Source: Cololabis saira
Taxonomy: Eukaryota > Chordata > Actinopteri > Beloniformes > Belonidae
Length of the DNA stretch: 64,000 nt
Assembly (NCBI RefSeq): GCF_033807715.1
Contig: NC_084591.1
Coordinates: forward strand, 50,630,615 to 50,694,614
Direction of reading: 5' to 3'
A program made the translations under genes and the position numbers. Under the pieces are notes generated by a model. That model did not search any database. It was given only the letters and a program-made list of their open reading frames with translations, and was not told the DNA's origin. Below, piece by piece: positions 34,001 to 43,990 of the stretch (positions within the stretch are counted from its first letter, which is position 1; each line of letters begins with the position of its first letter).

Positions 34001-36175
34001 TGGTTGAGAGTGGATGATGGTGCAGGTGGAGCTGGTTGGTTGAGAGTGGACGATGGTGCAGGTGGAGCTGCTGGTTGGTTGAGAGTGGAGGATGGTGCAG
34101 GTGGAGCTGGTTGGTTGAGAGTGGAGGATGGTGCAGGTGGAGCTGCTGGTTGGTTGAGAGTGGAGGATGGTGCAGGTGGAGCTGCTGGTTGGTTGAGAGT
34201 GGGGGATGGTGCAGGTGGAGCTGCTGGTTGATCTAGAGTGGAGGATGGTGCAGGTGGAGCTGCTGGTTGGTTGAGAGTGGAGGATCGTGCAGGTGGAGCT
34301 GCTGGTTGGTTGAGAGTGGAGGATGGTGCAGGTGGAGCTGCTGGTTGATTGAGAGTGGAGGGTGGTGCAGGTGGAGCTGCTGGTTGATTGAGAGTGGAGG
34401 ATGGTGCAGGTGGAGCTGGTTGGTTGAGAGTGGAGGATGGTGCAGGTGGAGCTGCTGGTTGGTTGAGAGTGGAGGATGGTGCAGGTGGAGCTGCTGGTTG
34501 GTTGAGAGTGGAGGATGGTGCAGGTGGAGCTGGTTGGTTGAGAGTGGAGGATGGTGCAGGTGGAGCTGGTTGGTTGAGAGTGGAGGATGGTGCAGGTGGA
34601 GCTGCTGGTTGGTTGAGAGTGGAGGATGGTGCAGGTGGAGCTGCTGGTTGGTTGAGAGTGGAGGATGGTGCAGGTGGAGCTGGTTGGTTGAGAGTGGAGG
34701 ATGGTGCAGGTGGAGCTGCTGGTTGATCTAGAGTGGAGGATGGTGCAGGTGGAGCTGGTTGGTTGAGAGTGGAGGATGCTGCAGGTGGAGCTGCTGGTTG
34801 ATTGAGAGTGGAGGATGGTGCAGGTGGAGCTGCTGGTTGGTTGAGAGTGGAGGATGGTGCAGGTGGAGCTGCTGGTTCAGCTACAGTGGAGGATGGTGCA
34901 GGTTGAGCTGGTTGGTTGAGAGTGGAGGATGGTGCAGTGGAGCTGCTGGTTGATCTAGAGTGGAGGATGGTGCAGGTGGAGCTGGTTGGTTGAGAGTAGA
35001 GGATGGTACAGGTGGAGCTGCTGGTTGATCTAGAGTGGAGGATGGTGCAGGTGGAGCTGGTTGGTTGATCTAGAGTGGAGGATGGTGCAGGTGGAGCTGC
35101 TGCTTGGTTGAGAGTGGAGGATGCTGCAGGTGGAGCTGCTGGTTGATTGAGAGTGGAGGATGGTGCAGGTGGAGCTGGTTGGTTGAGAGTGGAGGATGGT
35201 GCAGGTGGAGCTGCTGGTTGATCTAGAGTGGAGGATGGTGCAGGTCGAGCTGCTGGCTGATTGAGAGTGGAGGATGGTGCAGGTGGAGCTGCTGGTTGAT
35301 CTAAAGTGGAGGATGGTGCAGGTGGAGCTGGTTGATTGAGAGTGGAGGATGGTGCAGGTGGAGCTGCTGGTTGATTGAGAGTGGAGGATGGTGCAGGTGG
35401 AGCTGCTGGTTGGTTGAGAGTGGAGGATGGTGCAGGTGGAGCTGCTGGTTCATCTACAGTGGAGGATGGTGCAGGTGGAGCTGCTGGTTGATTGAGAGTG
35501 GAGGATGGTGCAGGTGGAGCTGCTGGTTGGTTGAGAGTGGAGGATGGTGCAGGTGGAGCTGCTGGTTCATCTACAGTGGAGGATGGTTTAGGTGGAGCTG
35601 CTGGTTGGTTGAGAGTGGAGGATGGTGCAGGTGGAGCTGGTTGGTTGAGAGTGGAGGATGGTGCAGGTGGAGCTGCTGGTTGATCTAGAGTGGAGGATGG
35701 TGCAGGTGGAGTTGCTGGTTGGTTGAGAGTGGAGGATGGTGCAGGTGGAGCTGCTGGTTGATCTAAAGTGGAGGATGGTGCAGGTGGAGCTGCTGGTTGG
35801 TTGAGAGTGGAGGATGGTGCAGGTGGAGCTGCTGGTTGATCTAGAGTGGAGGATGGTGCAGGTGGAGCTGCTGGTTGGTTGAGAGTGGAGGATAGTGCAG
35901 GTGGAGCTGCTGGTTGATCTAGAGTGGAGGATGGTGCAGGTGGCGCTGCTGGTTGGTTGAGAGTGGAGGATGGTGCAGGTGGAGCTGCTGGTTGATCTAA
36001 AGTGGAGGATGGTGCAGGTGGAGCTGCTGGTTGGTTGAGAGTCGAGGATGGTGCAGGTGGAGCTGCTGGTTGATCTAGAGTGGAGGATGGTGCAGGTGGA
36101 GCTGCCGGTTGGTTGAGAGTGGAGGATGGTGCAGGTGGAGCTGCTGGTTGATCTAGAGTGGAGGATGGTGGAGCG
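25050..36175. repeat. Giant 39/36-bp minisatellite (about 11.1 kb, near 290 units)
   Basis: Head-to-tail units of GAGTGGAGGATGGTGCAGGT then GGAGCTGCTGGTTGGTTGA (39 bp), or the same lacking one CTG (36 bp). A variant unit ends GGTTGATCTA. The plus strand is purine- and G-rich. Rarer variants (GATGGTTTAGG with CATCTACAG, GATGCTGCAGG, GATCGTGCAGG, GGTGGAGATGG) recur at fixed spacings, which shows higher-order repeats of 681 bp and 1,517 bp. Because 39 and 36 are multiples of three and the unit lacks stops in five frames, long ORFs appear on both strands. Confidence 0.97.
31400..34420. repeat. 1,517-bp tandem duplication inside the minisatellite
   Basis: Rare variants recur exactly 1,517 bases apart: GGTTTAGAGTGG (31691, 33208), GGAGCCGGTTGG (31646, 33163), GGTTAAGAGTAGAGG (31768, 33285), GGATCGTGCAGG (32765, 34282), GGAGGGTGGTGCAGG (32840, 34357). 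The two copies look nearly identical over the whole length; borders are accurate to about one unit. Confidence 0.88.
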
Positions 36176-36194
36176 AAGCTGCTGTGATATACTC

Positions 36195-36201
36195 GATTGT
36201 G

Positions 36202-36281
<80 letters not shown>

Positions 36282-36308
36282 CACAATATATATATATATA
36301 TATATTGC

Positions 36309-36361
<53 letters not shown>
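36195..36361. repeat. TA microsatellite with TTGCACAA islands
   Basis: Long TA runs broken at 36279-36286 and 36305-36312 by TTGCACAA and entered at 36196-36203 by its inverse TTGTGCAA. Follows the minisatellite after 20 bases. Confidence 0.93.
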
Positions 36362-36363
<2 letters not shown>

Positions 36364-37077
36364 AAACAGATTTTCATTTTTTCTCAATTGCCTATTTTTT
36401 TATTTTGCCCATCTTTTTTGTCAATTCTTTTCTGTGGCTTGCCAAAGTGTTGGATCAGGTCTTATACTCTACTCCACTACTCAAAATGAAATGACTTGGG
36501 AGCAAAAAAATGTAAATGGGACATCCCTAATTATGAATTATGAATTTTTACTTCTGAATAGTTTTTCCAGATTTGTGATTTTGTTAACTGAGATTTTGAA
36601 AGCATTTTGTGAATATTGTACAGAGAATATACAAATAATGCCCATGTTTTCTGGAGGTAAAACTAGGAGGTTCCTCTCAGCTTCTTACGCTGTCACTGCC
36701 GCCACCCCCTGGTCAGGTGATGCCCCATCCCATCATGTTGAGTTTGACTGTGAAAATAACATAATCTGAAAGTGTAAAAAACCCCAGAATAAATCAATTT
36801 ATTGTACAAAGTAGAAAATAACTGAATCTGAAAGCTTTAAATCTGAAACACTTTTTTTTTTCTGTGATGTGACAAACTCAGAAAGCAGATGTATCTCTAA
36901 TTTACTCCGTCTTTAAATGTTCTCGCAATCTGGTTTAAGTGAGAGGATTAAGTGTAAGCAAAGACACACTCTGTTGAGCCATGGAAACATTCAGTCCTGG
37001 TTTTGAACTCCTAGGTGTTAGAGCTGGTTGAAACAGCAGCTTATTATTCCTGGAATGACATGTCACAACACTTCAGT
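36362..37077. other. No feature seen
   Basis: AT-rich sequence between the TA tract and the transposon nest; no exon or repeat identified. Confidence 0.45.
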
Positions 37078-37705
37078 GACCACGTTTACATGCAGTCAGA
37101 ATTCAGGTTACGGTCAATATTCCGGTTACTGAAACATTGGGAATAATCTGTTTCCATGCGTGAGCTAACAGGGTTATCACTGTATACATGGTAATGAATC
37201 ATTTGGGATATCTGGATCAAACCAGCGACGCACGGAGAATGTGATGATGCAATTCCTGTCATTTCTGCATATTTTTCCTGAATCCAAATCCAAAACAACA
37301 ACAACAACAGCAGCACGGTGGATAATCAGACCCGCTGGTACCGTTTTGTTTCTTGGTCCTGTAGTTCGTCTTTTTCAGTGTCTTCCAGCGGAGCTTGATC
37401 TGGTCTGGCGTTTGTACAAAAGCTGCTTCACGCTAATTTTCGCTCACTTTTTTGTAAATCTGGCTATCCCGGTACTTTCTACCGTCTACAAATGCCAAAA
37501 TGTTCATATCCTTCATTACATTTATGAAGTGATTAGTCTCCTCCTGCGGTCCGTTTCACAAAGCAGGTTTAGTGAAAACTCTGAGTCTGTTAACCCTGAA
37601 ATAAGGGAAACTCTGAGTTTTCCATTTCACAAAGGGAGGTAACTCAAACCAGAGAAAGAGAGGTAACTCTAGCCTGTTTCACAAAGAGAGGTAACTTAAG
37701 TTCTC

Positions 37706-38777
37706 GGTCAGTTACCGTAGTAACAGACTCTCTGAATCTAACCTGGTCAGTTACCGTAGTAACAGACTCTCTGAACTTAACCTGGTCAGTTACAGTAGTA
37801 ACAGACTCTCTGAATCTAACCTGGTCAGTTACCGTAGTAACAGACTATCTGAACCTAACCTGGTCAGTTAGCGTAGTAACAGACTCTCTGAATCTAACCT
37901 GGTCGGTTACCATAGTAACAATTCAATTCAATTCAATTCAATTTTATTTATATAGCGTCTAATACAACAGAGTTGTCTCTAGACGCTTTACAGAGACCCA
38001 TACCCAGAACATGAGCCCCGAGCAGTTATTACATAAACAATGGCAGGTAAAAACTCCCCTAGTGGGAGAAAAACCTTAAGCCAAACAGTGGCAAGGAAAA
38101 ACTCCCCTTTAGGAGGGAAGAAACCTTGAGCAGGACCAGGCTCATCAGGGGGGACCCTCCTGCCGAGGGCCAGACTGGTGGGTCAGGGACGGCAACAGCA
38201 CAGCAGGCAGGTGGAAGCAGCAACGGGATGACCGGGGGTGGGGACCGCAGGCCAGCCCGCAGCTCCCGAAGCTCCGGCCCAATCAGCAAGTCCCAGGTTG
38301 GGGTGCAGGGTCAGGAAAAGACTTGTGCTCCGTAATGCAAGCTACAAGCCACCCACGACCACCTGCAGGACAAAAGAGAGAAAAGGGAGGAGAAGGGGGG
38401 GCCAGCAACGGGATGACCAGGGGTGGGGACCGCAGGCACAGACTCTCTGAACCTAACCTGGTCAGTTACCGTAGTAACAGACTCTCTGAATCTAACCTGG
38501 TCAGTTACCGTAGTAACAGATTCTCTGAACCTAACCTGGTCAGTTACCGTAGTAACAGACTCTCTGAATCTAACCTGGTCGGTTACCGTAGTAACAGACT
38601 CTCTGAACCTAACCTGGTCGGTTACCGTAGTAACAGACGCTCTGAATCTAACCTGGTCAGTTACCGTAGTAACAGACTCTCTGAATCTAACCTGGTCAGT
38701 TACCGTAGTAACAGGCGCTCTGAACCTAACCTGGTCAGTTACCGTAGTAACAGACTCTCTGAATCTAACCTGGTCGG
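37706..38777. repeat. 39-bp minisatellite split by a dispersed repeat
   Basis: Units of CAGACTCTCTGAATCTAACC then TGGTCAGTTACCGTAGTAA occur about five times before 37920 and about nine times after 38438. The second block reads through as TDSLNLTWSVTVV repeats because 39 is a multiple of three. Confidence 0.92.
37921..38437. mobile_element. Dispersed teleost repeat inserted in the minisatellite
   Basis: Starts with ATTCA tandems then TTTTATTTATATAGCGTCTA, and contains AAAAACTCCCCTAGTGGGAG and AAAAACTCCCCTTTAGGAGG, a repeat type common in fish genomes. The class is uncertain. Confidence 0.6.
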
Positions 38778-38952
38778 GACCAGGTTTATGTCAATGAACC
38801 TGGAGTTTCTCTGCGTCTCCGCCTCTTTCAGAGCCGCATGCACATTTGATTTCCTCATTCATTCAGTCAGCAGGCGAGTTTTGGCAAAGTTCTGCCGTCT
38901 GTCATTAAAAACAGAGTCAGAATTTATATATTAGAAGTCCATTGTCACGAAC

Positions 38953-39047
38953 ATGGCATGTCCTTTTGATGAAGACACAATTGATGAAGGTGCAGAATTA
39001 ATGCGCAGAGAATTAAATATTCGTCGGGAGATGGTTATCAGACCGGG
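38953..39047 (+). pseudogene. HARBI1-like transposase, first exon
   Basis: Encodes MACPFDEDTIDEGAELMRR, then ELNIRREMVIRPG, and stops at GACCGG before GTAATA, a plausible donor. It resembles the N-terminus of Harbinger transposases and shares MACPF with 10354. The nuclease exon was not found in element A. Confidence 0.6.
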
Positions 39048-39112
39048 TAATACATGTATATTACAGTACATAGTCTCATTACAGGCAAAATACTCATCAC
39101 TCACTCACTCAT

Positions 39113-39283
39113 CTTCTCCCGCTTTATCCGTTCCCGGGTCGCGGGGGCAGCAGCCTCAGCAGGGATGCCCAGACTTCCCTCACCCCAGACACTTCCTCCA
39201 GCTCTTCCGGGGGGAGTCCGAGGCGTTCCCAGGCCAGCCGAGAGACATAGTCTCTCCAGCGTGTCCTGGATCTTCCCCGGGGT
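39113..39283 (-). mobile_element. LINE 3' fragment
   Basis: The minus strand reads [20 protein letters not shown] and [16 protein letters not shown], same family as 19922-20860, with CGCTTTATCCG-like 3' end. The orientation is minus. Confidence 0.75.
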
Positions 39284-39289
39284 ACAGGC

Positions 39290-39556
39290 AAAACAATATA
39301 TGTTAATCCTTTACTTGTTATAATTTTGATGATTGAATTGTTTAATGATTTCATAATATATTCTAATTTTTTGAGATTTTTTATTTGGGGTTTTCATAAA
39401 CTGTGAGCCATAGGCTAATCATCAAAATTATAACAAATAAAGGCTTGAAATATCTCACTTTGCATGTAGTGGGAAATAATATTTGTTTCTCATTAAGTTG
39501 AATTTACTACAAATGAAGTTTTGCAATATATTCAAATTTTCCGACCTCCACCTGTA
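39290..39556. mobile_element. Mariner-like foldback, diverged copy
   Basis: TAATTTTGATGATTGAATTG and its partner CTAATCATCAAAATTATAAC form inverted arms, with AAACTGTGAGCCATAGG near the centre as in the 14083 foldback (AAACTGTAAGCCATGA). The ends are eroded. Confidence 0.55.
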
Positions 39557-39588
39557 TATTATTACATGAATAAATAAGAGCATAATAC

Positions 39589-39812
39589 AGGGGTCTCCAA
39601 CTCCGGTCCTGGAGAGCACCTATCCAGCATGTTTTAGGGGTCTCCCTGCATGAACACACCTGATTCTAATCAATGGTCGTCATTAACTTGTCATCAAGGT
39701 CCGGACACTTCTGTTGCTGACACAGCTCCTTGTATCATGGTGTGCTGAAGCAGTGAAAGATCTAAAACATGCTGGATAGGTGCTCTCCAGGACCGGAGTT
39801 GGAGAACCCTGC
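39589..39812. mobile_element. 224-bp MITE with 50-bp TIRs
   Basis: CAGGGGTCTCCAACTCCGGT at the left and ACCGGAGTTGGAGAACCCTG at the right; the arms pair through GCATGTTTTAG. A diverged relative lies at 42300-42530. Confidence 0.75.
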
Positions 39813-39829
39813 TGGCATGTGTGTGTGTC

Positions 39830-40226
39830 TGTATTGGTTCAATACGGAACACAACTTTTAATTCCCGGGACGGGTGGCAAGCCTACATAAACCTGTCCAT
39901 GCCATCAAGGGGTTCCACAGGATTGCAGGTGAATGATGTAGAGATCTGTTCAATTAATTTTATATAATATTCTGTGTTGCGGTGTTACTCTTTTTTCGAA
40001 AAACATGTTGAAATTCGCCGTATGCGCGCATTAAGATCTCTAATTCCATTCGGGTGAAAAAGGACACGGCGTGAAGTATGTGGATCTTCAGATGCAATGT
40101 TTCCTCAAAGGGATTTTGTAAATTGAAATGTTAAATAAAGTTAAAAAAAAAAGAAAAAGTATGTGGATCTTTTGTTGTCGCCGGTTGCCATGGTGAATCG
40201 TTGTATCAGGGCTCTTTAGATACTGG
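39830..40226. other. Element A sequence with a small dispersed repeat
   Basis: GTATTGGTTCAATACGGAAC and GGGACGGGTGGCA at 39830-39885 match 8618-8910. The rest shows no coding signal. Confidence 0.4.
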
Positions 40227-41659
40227 CAGTGTCGGCGCCATGGGGGGGCACCGGGGGGCAGTGCCCGCTTACTTCAGTCACTGTGCCCCCTCACTTTTCT
40301 TCTTTGGCGGTAAACAAATTTCCCGAAAGCGAACTATTACGAAGGAGAGATTGCGAACGAAAAAGAGATTGCGAAAGGGATTTATGGTTCCGCGTTACAC
40401 TAACGCAGAACCTACAGCGAAGGTTACGTAACCTACTGCGTCGCTGTTACGGGACAACGCGCGCCATACGCCGTCGATTTTACGCGTAACCATAAATCAG
40501 CCTTTATTCACCGCACTATACCCGCCCGTGTGCGCTCCTGAAAAAACTCCTAAAAGAGTAAAGAGACAAGTAAAATATGGGTGATTACTTGTAATCTTCC
40601 TAAGTTTGTACTTTCTAAACAGAAAACAAGCTTGATATTGTGATATTTAAATGTTCTTCTATTTTCTTCTGCTCGCGTTGAAAGCCGGTTAAAGCACTGT
40701 AAGAAACAGTCATGGATGAGGAACGGCTGATCCAGTTAGTTGAAATGACAAAATTATCTCTATGATACCTCCTCATTTCACTACAAAAACCTCAATAAAG
40801 TGACAGAAATAAACACTATCCTATTATTATATAGGTCCCGGAACATCGGGAGGGAGAGAAAAGGTCCTAAGTGGGGAAAAAAAACTATCAATTAATAACG
40901 GCGTGTGGTGACGCAATCAACAGGGAACAGCGTGCGGTGTTAAATGCAGCAAACATGTCAGATCGTTACTGGGATGTGGGGAAAAAGCAGAGGACACGAG
41001 AAATGATCCAGAGTTGCATTTGGGAAACCATTGGTGATGGAGACGGGACGCACCGCGCAGGAGATAAGGAGCACAGAGAAAAGAGCCGCCTTCTCCTTTT
41101 TTCTGATTAAATGCATCCGAAATAGACAAACAGGCGATCTATGAGTAACTTCAATGAGAAACAAAACACCGAGAGAATATGGATAAAAGGAGGTGCACAA
41201 ATTAAGCCCTAATAAGATTCTTATTATTATATCTTCAGAACCTTCCAGCTCCCTGGCGATCTCCCTCCAGCAGCTGCCACTTTATTGAGGTTCTTGTATT
41301 GAAATGACTGTTTCCTACAGCGCTTTCAACGCCAGCGACAGGAAGAAAATAGAAACCGGGCGTCCGACCAAAGTCCAGCTCAAAACGGCACCGCATCGCG
41401 CTGCGCCGCTCGCAACCAGTATGGACAGTGCAATAAAAAATAAAGCAATGGAACTGTTTTTGACGCTGACGCTCGCTCGTGTCGCATGCAGTGAGGACAA
41501 GGTGTTGTGATTTGATTTCTCCACATGTTTAAGACAGATTATTAGGAAAGCAGTGAGAATGCACTTTTTTCTTTAAAATGCTGTCCTACACGACTGATTT
41601 GGTGCCCGCCCTAATAAGCCTCGTGCCCCCTCTGAATATTTGCTCTGGCGCCGACCCTG
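40227..41659. mobile_element. hAT transposon with 8-bp TSD GATACTGG
   Basis: 1,433 bp with ends CAGTGTCGGCGCCA and TGGCGCCGACCCTG, flanked by GATACTGG at 40219-40226 and 41660-41667. CAG...CTG ends and the 8-bp duplication mark a hAT. No transposase ORF is recognisable. It contains a palindromic MITE. Confidence 0.87.
40376..40505. mobile_element. Palindromic MITE, copy 4
   Basis: GGATTTATGGTTCCGCGTTA left and GCGTAACCATAAATCAGCCT right, with GGTTACGTAACC near the centre. Confidence 0.8.
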
Positions 41660-42299
41660 GATACTGGCTTTTGATAGTTGTGGCGCACGCGCTTAACTCC
41701 AGGTGAAACTACTTAGAGTTGAGTAAATTAACTCTAAACCGCTGTTCTGGAACCGAAAACTCAGAGTTTCCGATCTCAGAGTAGATCAACTAAGAGTTCA
41801 GGATTAGACTCAGAGTTTGTTGAACCTGCTTTGTGAAACAGACCAGGGCCCTCATTTATCAACAGTGCGTAGAAAAGCTTCTAAATTCTGTCGTAGGAGT
41901 GAAATTTAGAATGTGTGTAAGTACAAAAAAATCCGGATTTATCAAACGTGCGGACGCTGGTCGTACGCACATCAGTGATGATAAATCCCACCTGTTCTAA
42001 ACTGCCGTGCTCGTGCATGGTTACCGTCATTCAGAAACGCCTCCAATTGGCCATGTATGGAGCAACAACAGCTCCCGCTTGGAGGTTTTCAAACTTTATT
42101 GAACAAAATTCTGTAGAGTTTACAACAAAAGGCAAATTGCAGATATTCAACATTTGTGGGGGTTGAGAGCAAAAAAAAAAAAGATACATTTACTGACAAG
42201 CTATGGGGAGTGTATTAATAAAAATGAAGAAACAAAGACATCGTTTCATATAAGCTTTTGGCAATATCGTTTTTTTCACGGATCAGTTTTAGAGACGCT

Positions 42300-42530
42300 A
42301 AAAGTGTTTCTCAACCCTGGTCCTCGTGGGCCCCTGTCCTGCATGTTTTAGATGGTTCCCTGCACCAACACACCTGATTCTAATTAAAGGTCCTAATTAG
42401 CTTTTCACCAAGGTCTGCACAGCTCTGTTGATGACACAGGTACTTTTATCACGGTGTGCTGAAGCAGGGTAGCATCTAAAACATGACACCGGCCCATGAG
42501 GAACAGGATTGAGAAAAACTGCGCTAAATA
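42300..42530. mobile_element. Diverged relative of the 224-bp MITE
   Basis: TTTCTCAACCCTGGTCCTCG left, GAACAGGATTGAGAAA right and the shared CAACACACCTGATTCTAAT middle match 39589-39812. It is inserted in Harbinger B. Confidence 0.7.
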
Positions 42531-42682
42531 CAGTTTACATTCATTTTTCAGATGTACAATGGAGGGTTTGCTGTTATTCCATCTGCATTTATGTATGTGA
42601 TATTTAGCTTGTAAAATAATTATGTTGATCATGTTTGATATATTTCTTGGAAGATTATCCATAAATTAAGATTTGGTTGGAG

Positions 42683-43070
42683 TCAAAAGCTCCTGCTTGG
42701 AGGTGCAAACACCAACCGAGCTGTTCTGCAGAATAAATGAGTCGTGCGTTCAGGCCACTGGGCAACGACGGGCAACAGAGACAGATCGCAGATTATTTGT
42801 GCATTGATTGAATGAAATCCTTTCATGTCCACGTAACTGAATTCATTATGTGATGGTGCTTTTATGGCAATGTGGGTGCAATCTAGCTCCAATTATGTTT
42901 GGGAATCCGGCGATCGCATGAAATCCTCGTTTAATTTCGATTTGGTGATGTGTGTATGGAAACTGGGTGTAAATTATGGCCAGAGAAATTATTGCATCCA
43001 CCACTGCCGGCATGATTTTGCTTAGTGTCGGCTGCGAAATGCCGCATATGTCAAAATGTTCCGGTGGCAA
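42683..43070 (-). pseudogene. Harbinger (HARBI1-like) transposase fragments
   Basis: Right to left: FDICGISQPTLSKIMPAVVD (helix-turn-helix-like region), IKRGFHAIAGFPNIIGA, then in another frame LDCTHIAIKAPSHNEFSYVD and MKGFHSINAQIICD, which include the DDE nuclease core with its first catalytic Asp (family CIDGTHI; here LDCTHI). A frameshift lies near 42,890, and the N- and C-terminal parts are missing. Confidence 0.8.
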
Positions 43071-43990
43071 AAAATCCCAGGGTGGACAGGAGCTGGATGT
43101 GACTGGGATGGCTTGCGTTTTGTCTATCGCTCCATTATAGGTTGTAAATCACGGCATAAATCCATCAGAATGTTTTTGGGGAAGCGCTACCTGCTGAGCA
43201 GCCGCTCCGTGCTCTCACTGATCAACAGATCAGTGCGCTCTTTGAAAACGCGCTCCCTCGGAGCGCAAATCCTCCAACACTGCAAGATAAGCCATGGTAC
43301 TTGTATTTTCTTTTAAGGTCGTCCTGCCAAAGCTGTCTTTTATAGCTTGTCACACCAATTATTCAAAATGTCTGATGTCTTATGGATAATTTTTATTAAT
43401 TGGAGGAAACGGGGAACATGTGCACATGTTCCCCGTTCAGTCACAGTTCAGCGATCTCAAACTTCACATGTGAAGTTTGAGACTCTTTTAATGGGTTCTA
43501 TTTGTAGTTTTACTGTTCTACCACTAGGTTTTGTGCGTACGCATGGTCGGAGCTGTGCGTATATTTACACGTGTTTCTGCGCACAGTTACATGTTGATAA
43601 ATACCATACTTTGCGTGGGAATGCTCGTACGCACGCTTTACGCACAGATCTGTGCGTACGCACTGTTGATAAATGAGGGCCCTGGTCTTGCATTTCTCCG
43701 TGTTTATAAGAACTTTCTGGACCCAAAAGACCAAGATTCCTTGCAAAAAGAACATGCACAGAAAACAAATCAATGTTCCTGTTGATGGGGAAATCCCATT
43801 AGGCTAAACATGACCAAATATTCGGGTTAGAAAAGGAGTAACCCAGGGGTCATATTCGGGTTTTTAAAAACCGGAATATGAGCAAATTCCGGTTATTCAA
43901 AGGGGTTATTGGTGTTTACATGGCCACCCGGGTTATTGCTAATATTCTGGTTAGAAAACGGTTATTGATGCTTGTAAACGTAGTCAACAT

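Larger units (their letters stand above)
37551..41845 (+). mobile_element. PIF-Harbinger-like element A, disrupted by many insertions
   Basis: Termini GGTCCGTTTCACAAAGCAGG at 37551 and CCTGCTTTGTGAAACAGACC ending near 41845, followed on both sides by ACTCTGAGTTT-type inner repeats. It contains the HARBI1-like start at 38953, a 39-bp minisatellite, a LINE piece, small MITEs and a hAT. No target duplication is visible, since the right end abuts Harbinger B. Confidence 0.65.
41847..43682 (-). mobile_element. PIF-Harbinger element B with decayed transposase
   Basis: Ends GGGCCCTCATTTATCAACAG and its inverse CTGTTGATAAATGAGGGCCC are followed inward by TGCGTA motifs. The minus strand holds the two transposase segments listed separately. 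The flanks CCA and TGG do not form a direct duplication. Confidence 0.78.
37078..43990. mobile_element. Outer TIR element enclosing the transposon nest
   Basis: TGACCACGTTTACATGCA at 37077-37094 is inverted as TGCTTGTAAACGTAGTCA at 43969-43986. AATATTCCGGTTACTG near the left end and TAATATTCTGGTTAG near the right end support one element. Own sequence is about 37078-37545 and 43690-43990. Class not settled. Confidence 0.55.

Noticed and set aside
25050..36175. CRISPR-like array
   Set aside because: Units are contiguous without unique spacers, and the genome is eukaryotic.
25238..36312. Dozens of ORFs such as [13 protein letters not shown] and [13 protein letters not shown] repeats
   Set aside because: They are read-throughs of the minisatellite: periods of 39 and 36 keep frame and the unit has no stop in five frames. 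No start context, splice sites or non-repeat domain.
36153..36769. IYIYIY ORFs
   Set aside because: TA tract only.
38423..38934. ORFs with NLTWSVTVV or NLVSYRSNR repeats
   Set aside because: Products of the 39-bp minisatellite, which is a multiple of three.
40871..41110. 79-codon ORF with basic residues inside a hAT
   Set aside because: No transposase motif; lies in non-autonomous element sequence.
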